Notes under the pieces: generated by a model
Database searches by the model: none
Seen by the model: the letters and a program-made list of their open reading frames with translations, nothing else
What the model was told of the DNA's origin: nothing
In this document: positions 1 through 7,458 of the stretch, piece by piece
How the letters are laid out: each line of letters begins with the position of its first letter
How positions within the stretch are numbered: position 1 is the stretch's first letter
DNA from: Tetragenococcus muriaticus DSM 15685
GTDB lineage: Bacteria > Bacillota > Bacilli > Lactobacillales > Enterococcaceae
NCBI RefSeq assembly: GCF_000423785.1
Contig: NZ_AUIQ01000016.1
Span: 1 to 33,739, forward strand
Direction: 5' to 3'
DNA: 33,739 nt
Made by a program: the position numbers and the translations under genes

Positions 1-702
1 TTAGAAGATATGGGTTATAATGTAAACATCACACCTTTAGATAATGCTGTAATGTGGGAAGCAGTAGCTAATGGTGAATCTGATGGTATGGTTGCAGGTT
101 GGCTACCAGTGACTCACGAAGCACAATACGAAGAATTTGGAGACCAAGTGGAAGACTTAGGTCCAAACTTGCCAGACGCAGCTCAATTAGGAATTGTTGT
201 ACCTGAATATATGGATGTAGATTCAATTGAAGACTTGGATGACCAAGTACCAGACCAAGAAATTATCGGTATCGAACCAGGTGCTGGTGTAGTTGCTGCG
301 GCTGAAGATACAGTAGATACTTATGATAACTTGTCTGATTGGGAAGTAACTCCTTCTTCTAGTGGTGCGATGACCTCACAATTGGGTAGTGCGATTCAAA
401 ATGAAGATCCAATTGTGATTACTGGTTGGTCGCCACATTGGATGTTCTCTCGTTACGATTTAAAATATCTTGAAGACCCAGAAGGAACCATGGGGGATGC
501 TGAAAGTATTCATACAATGGTTCGCGAAGGGCTAGAAGATGACATGCCAGAGGTTTATAGCATATTGGATAACTTCGAATGGACCGAAGATGATATCAAC
601 GAAGTAATGCTAGAAATTGAAGATGGTACTGACCCAGAAGAAGCTGCTAGTGATTGGATTGAAGATAACCAAGATAAAGTCAACGAATGGGTAGAAGAAT
701 AA
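1..702 (+). CDS. Glycine betaine/proline-betaine ABC transporter substrate-binding domain (OpuAC), 5'-truncated
   Basis: The reading frame is open from base 1, so the gene begins outside the window; 233 residues remain, most of a mature OpuAC domain. It binds quaternary-ammonium osmoprotectants outside the membrane and delivers them to an OpuA/ProU-type importer. Seen: aromatic residues in the positions expected for the cation-binding cage of the family (VMWEA near residue 18, AGWLP near 34, TGWSPHWMF in the middle), an alternating two-lobed periplasmic-binding fold pattern, and a very acidic C-terminal third. Because the 5' end is missing, I cannot tell whether this is a free lipoprotein or the C-terminal half of an OpuABC permease-binding-protein fusion. 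It is followed at once by a strong terminator, so it is the last gene of its operon. High Asp/Glu content may reflect function in high salt (inference). Confidence 0.93.
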   Translation, partial: LEDMGYNVNITPLDNAVMWEAVANGESDGMVAGWLPVTHEAQYEEFGDQVEDLGPNLPDAAQLGIVVPEYMDVDSIEDLDDQVPDQEIIGIEPGAGVVAAAEDTVDTYDNLSDWEVTPSSSGAMTSQLGSAIQNEDPIVITGWSPHWMFSRYDLKYLEDPEGTMGDAESIHTMVREGLEDDMPEVYSILDNFEWTEDDINEVMLEIEDGTDPEEAASDWIEDNQDKVNEWVEE

Positions 703-711
703 AACTAAAAA

Positions 712-757
712 AAATCCTTTCAAGCGTCTCAAAGGACGTCTTGAAAGGATTTTTTTA
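712..757. terminator. Rho-independent terminator, probably bidirectional
   Basis: A long stem (AAATCCTTTCAAG pairing with CTTGAAAGGATTT, plus an inner CGTC/GACG) is followed by a T run on the + strand and an A run on the other side. It closes the betaine-binding gene and overlaps the end of the convergent DUF3021 gene. Confidence 0.9.
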
Positions 758-1210
758 TTTATTTTGTTCGAAATGGTCATTAAGCGTTTGGATTTCTTTT
801 TTTGCTTTTAACATAGAAGTAAACCAAATCACTAGATAGATCATAAAGAATATAAGAGTAAATTCTAGTAGTACTCCTAGATCTAAGGTAATCCATCCAG
901 CTAAGACAGCTAAAGGCAAAAAGACCAAGTAAGTGACAATAAAGTGGGTTAAAGTCATCTTTAGTATACTCCAATCAGTGTCCGAAAAAATTAAATTCCC
1001 TAATGAAAAAATACAACCCATAGCTGACCAAAGAGCAATAGCAGCTAGGAAAGCGTATAATTCATTTGAAAAGTAGTTGATAAACTCGGGTGTTGCAGGT
1101 TGATAAATTTCCCCACCGTAGTAAAAAGAGTAGCCAATGGAAAGAGTTAATCCAATAAAAATTCCAACGATAACACCAGCTAATAAACGGAAAGTAACTT
1201 TTTTCAACAT
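755..1210 (-). CDS. DUF3021 family membrane protein
   Basis: A 151-residue protein with four clear hydrophobic segments (about residues 8-27, 48-70, 82-106, 112-133) and a charged C-terminal tail, the size and shape of the DUF3021 family. These proteins are regularly encoded next to a LytTR-type regulator, and in related two-gene systems (LytTR regulatory systems such as HdrRM and BrsRM of streptococci) the membrane partner restrains the regulator. Here the ATG at 1210 overlaps the end of the LytTR gene by 7 bases and has its own AAAGGAG site, so the two are translationally coupled. The role as inhibitor or sensor is inferred from context. Confidence 0.85.
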   Translation of the reverse strand: MLKKVTFRLLAGVIVGIFIGLTLSIGYSFYYGGEIYQPATPEFINYFSNELYAFLAAIALWSAMGCIFSLGNLIFSDTDWSILKMTLTHFIVTYLVFLPLAVLAGWITLDLGVLLEFTLIFFMIYLVIWFTSMLKAKKEIQTLNDHFEQNK

Positions 1211-1638
1211 AGGAATCGCTCCTTTACTTTTTTTAGATACCTCTTGGATGAGCTTGTTTTTTCTCCATTTGTTAAGTGAATAAGAATTAACCCACTTTTT
1301 GTTAGTTCGAAATGTTGAATATAATTTAAATTCACAATTTCAGTATTAGAAATACGGACGAAAAAATCAGGTAATTGTTCTTCGAGTTCATATAAACGAA
1401 ATTGGATAATAAACTCTTCTTGCACTGTGTGACCATAGACTTTCTTTTGACTTGAATAGAAATTGACAAAATTACTGACGGGAATGCGATAGCTTTTATC
1501 CTGTTTTTTTCCAATTAAGAGAGCAGATGTTTTCTCGATGTAGGCAACAATTTCATTTATTTGTTTCGTTTGTGCTTGTGTCTTTAAAATGATTCTCTCT
1601 TTTTCTATTTGCTTATCGATTTCTAATTGTACTTTCAT
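1204..1638 (-). CDS. LytTR-domain DNA-binding transcriptional regulator
   Basis: A 144-residue stand-alone LytTR protein with no receiver domain. A charged N-terminal helix (residues 1-35) precedes the LytTR fold (about 40-140), with the motifs VNFYSSQKKVYGHT, LPDFFVRISNTEIVNLNYI and GEKTSSSKRYLKKVKE typical of the DNA-recognition module. The start is placed at 1638 (MKVQLEIDKQ) because GGAGGG lies 8 bases upstream; an upstream ATG at 1665 lacks a site. It heads an operon with the DUF3021 gene. A TATAAT-like -10 lies on the same strand at 1693-1698 but without a convincing -35, which would suit activator-dependent (auto)regulation. Target genes are unknown. Confidence 0.9.
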   Translation of the reverse strand: MKVQLEIDKQIEKERIILKTQAQTKQINEIVAYIEKTSALLIGKKQDKSYRIPVSNFVNFYSSQKKVYGHTVQEEFIIQFRLYELEEQLPDFFVRISNTEIVNLNYIQHFELTKSGLILIHLTNGEKTSSSKRYLKKVKERFLC

Positions 1639-1763
1639 TCCTATTCCCTCCTTTGAAATAAGCATAAGTTATTTTTCTTTAAAAGTATATAGATTATAGA
1701 CGGTCGGTAGATTTTAGAAGATAAGTGAATGTGATTTTATTATTTAAAGATCAAACAAAGACG

Positions 1764-1792
1764 TTTACTTTTTTCTTCGATTCATTTATTAT
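1764..1792 (+). promoter_or_regulatory. Sigma-A-type promoter of the msr-like leader
   Basis: TTTACT (1764-1769) and TATTAT (1787-1792) are separated by exactly 17 bases. Transcription would start near 1799, giving a leader of about 235 bases before the ABC-F gene. Confidence 0.7.
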
Positions 1793-1829
1793 GAAGCTGA
1801 AATAATTATTAACAGGAGGGAAGTATAGC

Positions 1830-1874
1830 ATGACTGCATCTATGAGATTGCGTTTTTTACTTTTGAATAAATAA
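1830..1874 (+). CDS. Leader peptide MTASMRLRFLLLNK (macrolide-sensing type)
   Basis: A 14-codon reading frame with AGGAGGG nine bases upstream of its ATG. The peptide contains MRLR at residues 5-8, the core arrest motif of ErmD-type leader peptides, and its start resembles the MTASM start of leaders found upstream of msr genes. In the known systems a macrolide-bound ribosome stalls when an Arg/Lys-X-Arg/Lys motif reaches the peptidyl-transferase centre. Here stalling would place the ribosome over codons 7-8, just before the 5' arm of the following hairpin. No known function other than cis regulation is expected. Confidence 0.8.
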   Translation: MTASMRLRFLLLNK

Positions 1875-1958
1875 CTAAATAAAAAATTCAAAAGTCTTAG
1901 GAATAGCGATTTCAAGGGATGAGTGTATACTTTTCTAATAAATATAAATTGAAATGGC

Positions 1959-1991
1959 AAGGATAGTTCTGTAAAAAGACTATCCTTTTTT
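1959..1991 (+). terminator. Attenuator terminator in the msr-like leader
   Basis: AAGGATAGT (1959-1967) pairs with ACTATCCTT (1979-1987), followed by TTTT. It lies 45 bases upstream of the ABC-F start codon and inside the transcript, so it should stop transcription unless antiterminated. Confidence 0.85.
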
Positions 1992-2035
1992 GTGTGCTCA
2001 TTTTTCCTTTTCCTAAGTAAGAAAGGGAATTTATC

Positions 2036-3514
2036 ATGGAAAACTTAACTGTTAAATTAACAAATATAAAACAAAATTTTGGAGCAAAAGAAGTTCTATC
2101 AATCAAAGAACTGTCTGCTTATGAAAATGATCGCATTGGTATTATTGGAGAAAATGGTCAAGGGAAATCGACTTTACTACAAATTATCTATGGAGATTTA
2201 ACCCCAGAAGGAACCGTCCAAAAAGAAATTGAATTTAATTATTTTCCACAAATAGCAGAAATTGATGAATTATTTCATATAGATACGCTTGATTGGGAAT
2301 TGGTCAGTCAATTTGGCATACCTAAAAATAATGTTCAAACCTTCAGCGGAGGCGAAAAATCAAAGTTTCGTTTGGCTCAAATTCTTTCAACTTATCAAAT
2401 GGGGCTATTACTAGATGAGCCCACAACTCATCTTGACCAAAGAAGTGTTAAGAAATTGGTGGAAGAATTACGTTATTATTATGGAACATTGCTTTTTGTT
2501 AGTCATGATCGTTACTTTTTGAATCAATTAGCTGATAAAATATGGGAAGTTCAAGATGGTAAAGTGGCTGAGTATGAAGGTAACTACGATGCTTACAAAC
2601 AACAAAAAGAGTTAGAAGAAATGGAAAAGAGACGCGAAACTGAAAACTATCTGCAAGAAAAAAGACATTTAGAAGCAGCGATTGCCAAAAAGAAAGCACA
2701 AGCAGAAAAAGCAAATAAAGTTTCGAATAAGAAGAAACAACAAAGCATTCGACCAGATCGTTTATCTTCTTCCAAACAAAAAGATACTGTTCAAAAGTCG
2801 ATTCAAAAATCTGCGAAATCTATGGAGTCACGTTTATCTAAATTACAAGAAGTAACTCCTAATAAACAAAAGACAGAGATTATTTTTCCGACGCCACAAT
2901 CTGTAGAAATTCATAATAAGTATCCTATTCGTGGGGAAAATCTAACGTTAATGGCAGGTAATAAGATGATTTTAAACCAAGTAGATTTTCATTTTGGGCT
3001 AGGAAAGAAAATCGCGATTATAGGAGATAATGGGGGTGGTAAAACTACGCTACTAGATTCTATTGTAACTAATAAAGAAGGTATTGTTTTATCACCTAAA
3101 GTCGTATTTTCTATTTATCGACAAATGGATTATAAATTATTTGGAGAAGAAACGATTTTGTCTTTTCTGATGAAGCACACAGAATATCCAGAAAGCCTGG
3201 TTCGTAGTATTTTAAATCACTTAAATTTCGCACAGTTTGAGTTAAATAAGCCACTATCTGCTTTAAGTGGCGGCGAGGCTACAAGATTATCTATTGCCTT
3301 GGTATTTACGCGTTCTTCTAATGTATTAATCTTAGATGAACCGACCAATTTTATTGACTTATCGACCATTGAAGCATTGGAAAAACTAATGACTAACTAC
3401 AAGGGGACAGTGCTGTTTACTTCGCATGATCCCTATTTTGTAAAGGAAGTAGCTGATGAAATTTATATGATAAAAAATGGGAAATTGCATGTGGCTTCAA
3501 AGGAAAGCATTTGA
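2036..3514 (+). CDS. msr: Msr-type ABC-F ribosomal protection protein
   Basis: A 492-residue cytosolic protein with two ABC ATPase domains and no membrane segment. Domain 1 has Walker A GENGQGKST (about 38-46), signature FSGGEKSKF (103-111) and Walker B LLLDEPTTHLD (124-134, with Thr where the family usually has Asn). Domain 2 has GDNGGGKTT (330-338), LSGGEATR (410-417) and LILDEPTNFID (431-441). The long charged interdomain linker (about 185-290), rich in Lys/Glu/Gln, is the antibiotic-resistance domain that reaches the peptidyl-transferase centre. Length, linker and the FTSHDPYFVK ending fit MsrA/MsrC proteins, which dislodge macrolides and streptogramin B from the ribosome. ATG with AAAGGGA upstream. 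Expression appears controlled by the attenuation leader. The substrate range cannot be read from sequence; Lsa/Vga-like specificity is less likely given the leader peptide. Confidence 0.9.
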   Translation: MENLTVKLTNIKQNFGAKEVLSIKELSAYENDRIGIIGENGQGKSTLLQIIYGDLTPEGTVQKEIEFNYFPQIAEIDELFHIDTLDWELVSQFGIPKNNVQTFSGGEKSKFRLAQILSTYQMGLLLDEPTTHLDQRSVKKLVEELRYYYGTLLFVSHDRYFLNQLADKIWEVQDGKVAEYEGNYDAYKQQKELEEMEKRRETENYLQEKRHLEAAIAKKKAQAEKANKVSNKKKQQSIRPDRLSSSKQKDTVQKSIQKSAKSMESRLSKLQEVTPNKQKTEIIFPTPQSVEIHNKYPIRGENLTLMAGNKMILNQVDFHFGLGKKIAIIGDNGGGKTTLLDSIVTNKEGIVLSPKVVFSIYRQMDYKLFGEETILSFLMKHTEYPESLVRSILNHLNFAQFELNKPLSALSGGEATRLSIALVFTRSSNVLILDEPTNFIDLSTIEALEKLMTNYKGTVLFTSHDPYFVKEVADEIYMIKNGKLHVASKESI

Positions 3515-3581
3515 CCCTCTTTTCTTTAAACATTAAGATAAATAGAGATAGTTTATTAAAAACAGGAAAAGGAGAGCTACG

Positions 3582-4529
3582 ATGAAAGCTGTCACAATCA
3601 CGGAAAATAATGAAATTGAAGTCAAACAACGGGAAGCGCCTCAAGCAAGTGTAGGAGAAGTCCTTGTTAAAGTCCAAGCTGCTGGAATGAATAATGCGGA
3701 TGTCATGCAAAAAATAGGAGGTTATCCAGCTCCTGTCGATGCCCCGGCTGACATTCCTGGGTTGGAATTTGCTGGAGACATCGTGGAATTAGGTCCGCAA
3801 ACAGAACGTTTTTCTCTTGGTGATCATGTCATGGGTTTAGTTAGTGGGGGCGCACAGGCAGAAATTATTGCTGTGAATGAACGCTTTTTAATGTCAATGC
3901 CTGATTCTTTAAGTTGGCAAGAAGCGGGCAGTTTTCCAGAAGCTTTTATTACCGCTCATGATGCTTTAGCAACCAAAGGGAACTTGCGTCCTGGAGAACG
4001 TGTACTGATTACTGGAGCAGCTGGTGCTGTGGGAGTTGCCGCTATACAAATTGCAAAGGTAATAGGTGCCCAAGTAGTTGCTTCTGTACGAAATCCTGAT
4101 ACTAGAGAAAAGACGAAAAAGTTAGGAGCGGATGAAGCTATTGCGCCAGATGAAATGCAAGACTATGGACTTTATGATGTCATTATAGAACTAATCGGTG
4201 CGGCAGATTTTGAAGCAAACATAGATGCGTTGCGTTATGGTGGAAGGATTGTTTGTATTGGTTTTATGAGTGGCGCTGAAGCAAATGTGGATATATCTAA
4301 ACTTGCCTTTAAACAAGCCGCTATTTATGGGACTTCATTACGCAAAAGACCTAAAGAAGATAAAGCAATAGCTATTCGAGCAGTTGAAAAAGAAATTCTG
4401 CCTTTTGTTGAAAATAAAGAAGTGATCGTACCGTTATATGCTACTTACCCACTAGATGATGGGAAAAAAGCTTACGACGAGTACAATCAAAAGGGGAAAT
4501 TTGGTCAAATAGTATTGGTCAATGAATAA
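3582..4529 (+). CDS. Zinc-free MDR-family NADPH:quinone oxidoreductase-like protein
   Basis: A 315-residue medium-chain dehydrogenase/reductase of the QOR/PIG3 branch: N-terminal GroES-like domain (about 1-125, with PGLEFAGDIVELG and GDHVMGLVSGG) and a Rossmann domain with the nucleotide motif ITGAAGAVGVAAIQIAK (about 144-160). The Cys/His ligands of zinc alcohol dehydrogenases are absent. Such enzymes reduce quinones or reactive enones with NADPH. GGAGAG precedes the ATG. It starts 68 bases after the ABC-F gene on the same strand with no terminator visible between them, so read-through from the msr-like transcript is possible. The physiological substrate is unknown. Confidence 0.88.
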   Translation: MKAVTITENNEIEVKQREAPQASVGEVLVKVQAAGMNNADVMQKIGGYPAPVDAPADIPGLEFAGDIVELGPQTERFSLGDHVMGLVSGGAQAEIIAVNERFLMSMPDSLSWQEAGSFPEAFITAHDALATKGNLRPGERVLITGAAGAVGVAAIQIAKVIGAQVVASVRNPDTREKTKKLGADEAIAPDEMQDYGLYDVIIELIGAADFEANIDALRYGGRIVCIGFMSGAEANVDISKLAFKQAAIYGTSLRKRPKEDKAIAIRAVEKEILPFVENKEVIVPLYATYPLDDGKKAYDEYNQKGKFGQIVLVNE

Positions 4530-4539
4530 TAGTAAATGA

Positions 4540-4581
4540 AAAAGTACTTGAACCGTTCTTAAGTGGTTCAAGTACTTTTTT
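4540..4581. terminator. Bidirectional Rho-independent terminator
   Basis: AAAAGTACTTGAACC pairs with GGTTCAAGTACTTTT around an 8-12 base loop, with A and T runs on the two sides. It separates the + strand oxidoreductase from the convergent - strand GNAT gene, whose stop codon lies inside it. Confidence 0.92.
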
Positions 4582-5062
4582 ATAGGCTTCGGTACATAAT
4601 ATACATATCGGAATAAATCCCATCTTTTAAACGAAATCCTGAAGGAATAGTTCCAACAATCCCAAAGTTAAATTTCTCATAGGTGTGGATGGCTGCTTTA
4701 TTAGAAGCGACAACGGCATTAAACTGCATCCCTTGAAAGCCTGATTCTTTTGCTCGTTCGAGTGAGTCTTGGACTAAGTGAGGGAAAATTTTCTTTCCAC
4801 GAAAGGCTTTATTCATACAATAACTTGTGTTGGCTACATGGTTGCAACGACCGATGTTATTAGGATGGGTTATGTAAAAACCTGCGACTTCGTTTTCGAT
4901 AATGATGCTTCTTACAATGGTTTGTTCCATCAGATAGTTTTCAAAGGCATCTTGCGTGAATAACTCCTCTCCTGGAAAGGCATTGCCATCTTCTAATATA
5001 TCATTCCAAATAGCCGTCATTTGTGCAAGATATTTAGGATGATAATTTTCAAAGGTAAACAT
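4580..5062 (-). CDS. GNAT family N-acetyltransferase
   Basis: About 160 residues with a single GNAT fold: GFYITHPNNIGRCNHVANTSYCM forms the central strands, RGKKIFPHLVQDSLERAKESG the acetyl-CoA pyrophosphate-binding region (a degenerate R-x-x-G-x-G/A), and NKAAIHTYEKFNFGIVGTIP the characteristic motif B that closes the fold. It is predicted to move an acetyl group from acetyl-CoA to an unidentified amine. Two ATGs are possible; 5062 is preferred because GGAGG (5072-5076) then stands 9 bases away, while the ATG at 5068 would leave only 3. It is a single-gene unit between a shared terminator and the SorC-type gene. Confidence 0.85.
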   Translation of the reverse strand: MFTFENYHPKYLAQMTAIWNDILEDGNAFPGEELFTQDAFENYLMEQTIVRSIIIENEVAGFYITHPNNIGRCNHVANTSYCMNKAFRGKKIFPHLVQDSLERAKESGFQGMQFNAVVASNKAAIHTYEKFNFGIVGTIPSGFRLKDGIYSDMYIMYRSL

Positions 5063-5141
5063 AAACATACTCCTCCATTTTTAATAATCGTATTGTATCA
5101 TGTTTACAAATGGTAAAAAATGGCTGGCATTTAGAGAGAAT

Positions 5142-6065
5142 TTATAATGTAGCTGCGATTTCTGTATCGATAATTAAATGATCGACAACATCACGTTTTA
5201 ATAAATGTTGAATACTAGGTGCTTTTTCTTTACCCGAAGCGACAACAACAACTTCTTTGATAGATCTTAAATCTTCCAAAGTAACACCGATCATTTTCTG
5301 CGAGATATTTGTCATTACGGACTCTCCATCTTGATTAAAAAAAGTGGCTAATAGATCTCCAATGACGTTCTTTTCTTTCATTTGTCGAATATCTGTGTCA
5401 TTAAAATAACCCAAATACCGATAAGAGGAGGATTCTATCGGATTACCAACTGCTGTAACTGCCATATCGACGTTTTTTCCTTTATCGATAATATCTTGGA
5501 TAAATTGTGATTGCTCAAAAGTTTGTTTCATTTCTAAACTTTCAGCAATGGCAGGGGCATAAAAATAATCAACGTGACAATTATACTTTTGGGCTAGGGT
5601 GAACGCTAAATGGTTGGATTGATTTTTAACATCTGTTACATCAATACCACCGATTAACGGTACGATCGATAAGTCTCCAAAATTATGATAACTTGCTGCT
5701 TCGACAAAGCGATTGAGCGTACTCCCCCAACCAATTCCCAAGCTTTGGATTCGTTTCAAATTGTTTTCGACAAAAGTGGCACATAAATTCCCCACTTCTT
5801 GTTTGACTTCTTCTTTAGATCCCGTGGCTGAAGAAATACGTACGGTTTGTAAACCATATTTTCGAGCTAAGAGCTCTTGTTGCTCAAAATTCATAATTTC
5901 TGAATCTTGAATAGAAATTTTCACTACCCCACGTTCAACCGATTCTTTAAGCAAAGCTGCCACTGTAGGTCTAGAAACGCCGAGTTGTTTTGCTATATCT
6001 GTCTGATTGACATTTTCTTTGTAAAAAAGTAAGGCAGCTTTTAACATCATTTGATCTCTATTCAT
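5142..6065 (-). CDS. SorC/DeoR-type sugar-phosphate-responsive transcriptional regulator
   Basis: A 307-residue regulator with an N-terminal helix-turn-helix (about 8-50: KENVNQTDIAKQLGVSRPT) and a C-terminal SorC/CggR sugar-binding domain (about 58-305), with SLGIGWGSTL, VPLIGGIDV, AVTAVGNP and the ending VVVASGKEKAPSIQHLLKRDVVDHLIIDTEIA typical of the phosphosugar-isomerase-like effector domain. The start at 6065 gives a 6-base spacing from AGGAGA; the adjacent ATG at 6068 is too close. It is divergent from the isomerase/YjbQ/aldolase operon, and a perfect 8-bp inverted repeat lies just downstream of that operon's -10 box. It probably represses the operon until a phosphorylated intermediate binds (inference from family and layout). 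Confidence 0.9.
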   Translation of the reverse strand: MNRDQMMLKAALLFYKENVNQTDIAKQLGVSRPTVAALLKESVERGVVKISIQDSEIMNFEQQELLARKYGLQTVRISSATGSKEEVKQEVGNLCATFVENNLKRIQSLGIGWGSTLNRFVEAASYHNFGDLSIVPLIGGIDVTDVKNQSNHLAFTLAQKYNCHVDYFYAPAIAESLEMKQTFEQSQFIQDIIDKGKNVDMAVTAVGNPIESSSYRYLGYFNDTDIRQMKEKNVIGDLLATFFNQDGESVMTNISQKMIGVTLEDLRSIKEVVVVASGKEKAPSIQHLLKRDVVDHLIIDTEIAATL

Positions 6066-6150
6066 CATTATCTCCTAAAATCTATCTGTTTTTATTTATT
6101 GTAACATGTTTTCCAAGTGAAAATTAACTTATCATTTGGCAAAACTCTAT

Positions 6151-6179
6151 TGACATTTCTTTTTATACTAATTATACTT
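6151..6179 (+). promoter_or_regulatory. Promoter of the isomerase-YjbQ-aldolase operon
   Basis: TTGACA (6151-6156), a 17-base spacer and TATACT (6174-6179): nearly ideal sigma-A consensus. A strong promoter implies that control is by repression. Confidence 0.88.
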
Positions 6180-6191
6180 AATTATGACAAA

Positions 6192-6208
6192 TGTAAAATT
6201 ATTTTACA
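6192..6208. promoter_or_regulatory. Palindromic operator, probable SorC-regulator site
   Basis: TGTAAAAT-T-ATTTTACA is a perfect 8-bp inverted repeat around one central base. It starts 12 bases after the -10 box, covering the initially transcribed region and ending 20 bases before the first gene. Position and symmetry fit a repressor site; assignment to the divergent SorC-type protein is inferred. Confidence 0.75.
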
Positions 6209-6228
6209 AATGGAAAGGATGATAGAGG

Positions 6229-6924
6229 ATGGAAATACAAGCACCGTTTTTTGCTTTTAATCCCAAATCTTATTTTTATGGAGAACAGCTTTTAGCATTA
6301 GCCAAAAAAGCAGACGAATTAGCTGAAAAGTATCCGTATATGACAATTTTTGTGACAGCTCCCTATGCAGACTTAGCCAATATTGCCAAGCAAACGAAAC
6401 ATATCATTGTTACGGCTCAACATATGGACGGTATGGAGCCTGGACGAGGAATGGGGGCAGTGTTACCTGAATCTATTGCCGCTGCAGGAGCAGGCGCCGT
6501 TTTTTTAAATCACGCTGAGCGTCCTTTGCAGTTGACTGAGTTAGTTTCTGCTATCAAAAAAGCTAAAAAACTAGAAATGAAAACAATTGTATGCGCTAAC
6601 TCGATAGAGGAAGCTCGTTCGATCGCATTACTTAAACCAGACATTTTACTTTGTGAACCTACAGAATTAATTGGAACTGGAAAAACAAGTGATGAAGACT
6701 ATATCCAAAAAACCAATCAAGCGATTAAAGAAATTGACTCAGAGATTTTTATTTTGCAGGCTGCAGGAATAAGCACACCAGAAGATGTCTATCACACCTT
6801 ACAATTAGGTACAGATGGTACGGGTTGTACTAGCGGGATTACCAAAGCAGTTTCACCCGAAAAGACATTGGGTGACATGATAGAAGCTGTTAATCAAGTG
6901 TATAAAGAAAGCGTGGGAAAATAA
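6229..6924 (+). CDS. Triosephosphate-isomerase-fold isomerase (short TIM-like)
   Basis: A 231-residue protein, shorter than glycolytic TIM (about 250) and closer in length to archaeal TIMs. The TIM catalytic residues are in place: Asn11 and Lys13 (FNPKS), His95 (FLNHAERP) and Glu143 (CEPTELIGTG), plus phosphate-binding loops (QAAGIS near 177, GTDGTGCTSGI near 194). It should interconvert an aldose and a ketose phosphate. Being a specialised copy inside a regulated operon with a class II aldolase, it may act on the aldolase product or a tetrose/pentose phosphate (as the TIM homologues LerI and EryH do) instead of serving glycolysis. First gene of the operon; its stop abuts the next ATG. Substrate not determinable from sequence. 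Confidence 0.82.
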   Translation: MEIQAPFFAFNPKSYFYGEQLLALAKKADELAEKYPYMTIFVTAPYADLANIAKQTKHIIVTAQHMDGMEPGRGMGAVLPESIAAAGAGAVFLNHAERPLQLTELVSAIKKAKKLEMKTIVCANSIEEARSIALLKPDILLCEPTELIGTGKTSDEDYIQKTNQAIKEIDSEIFILQAAGISTPEDVYHTLQLGTDGTGCTSGITKAVSPEKTLGDMIEAVNQVYKESVGK

Positions 6925-7443
6925 ATGCAGGTAAAACACGATGCTTTAAAGATTGAATCTAATGGCACTAGAGTAACCTATACAGATATTACAGAAATGA
7001 TAAAAGAAAAAATCCAAGAAGCAGGCATTCAAGATGGATTTTGCGTGGTTAGTTCGCAACATACGACATGTTCGGTTATATTTGAAGAATTTGTTCATGA
7101 TAAGGACTGGAATGGCGATGAATTATTACAAGTTGATTTGAATCATATCTTAGAAAAAATCATTCCTAGACAATTAACTGAAAGCGATTACTTATATCCT
7201 GGAGAGAAACATGTTCAATTTTTAGAAGAATTATCGCAACAAACGCCAGGTTACCCCAATGATTTAACAACCATTTTAAATGCAGATGCCCACATGAAAG
7301 CTTCTCTTTTCGGATCAAATGAGACACTAATTATAAAAGATGGTAAACCGCTAATTGGTTCTGTGGGATATATTTATTTTGTAGATTGGGATCAAAATAG
7401 AAAACGTCAGCGAACTTGTAATTTAATGATGATGGGCAATTAA
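6925..7443 (+). CDS. YjbQ (UPF0047) family protein with internal insertion
   Basis: A 172-residue member of the YjbQ family (PF01894). Seen: the SSQHTTCSVIFEE motif (about 43-55), LNADAHMKASLFG (118-130) with the conserved His, and the ending LIGSVGYIYFVDWDQNRKR (143-161) that corresponds to the family's G-x-W-Q-x-I..D-x-D-G-P-R-x-R block. Typical members such as E. coli YjbQ (138 residues) are shorter; the extra length lies between about residues 55 and 112. Some YjbQ proteins show weak thiamine-phosphate-synthase activity, but the true function is unsettled. The gene begins on the base after the preceding stop codon, so it is tightly coupled to the isomerase, which points to a role in the same sugar-phosphate pathway. 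Confidence 0.85.
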   Translation: MQVKHDALKIESNGTRVTYTDITEMIKEKIQEAGIQDGFCVVSSQHTTCSVIFEEFVHDKDWNGDELLQVDLNHILEKIIPRQLTESDYLYPGEKHVQFLEELSQQTPGYPNDLTTILNADAHMKASLFGSNETLIIKDGKPLIGSVGYIYFVDWDQNRKRQRTCNLMMMGN

Positions 7444-7458
7444 AAAAGGAGAAAAATA

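Larger units (their letters stand above)
1799..2035 (+). promoter_or_regulatory. Transcription-attenuation leader of the ABC-F resistance gene
   Basis: The leader holds, in order: an AGGAGGG site (1814-1820); a 14-codon peptide gene (1830-1874); a perfect 10-bp hairpin whose 5' arm lies over the end of the peptide gene (ACTTTTGAAT 1859-1868 with ATTCAAAAGT 1886-1895); a free segment TAGGAATAG (1898-1906) able to pair with the 3' arm of the downstream terminator; and a terminator hairpin (1959-1991). This is the layout of drug-induced attenuators in front of ABC-F and erm genes: a ribosome stalled on the leader peptide would disrupt the first hairpin and favour antitermination. A second pairing, CTTAGGA 1896-1902 with TCCTAAG 2011-2017, could bridge the terminator. 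The refolding scheme is inference. Confidence 0.75.
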
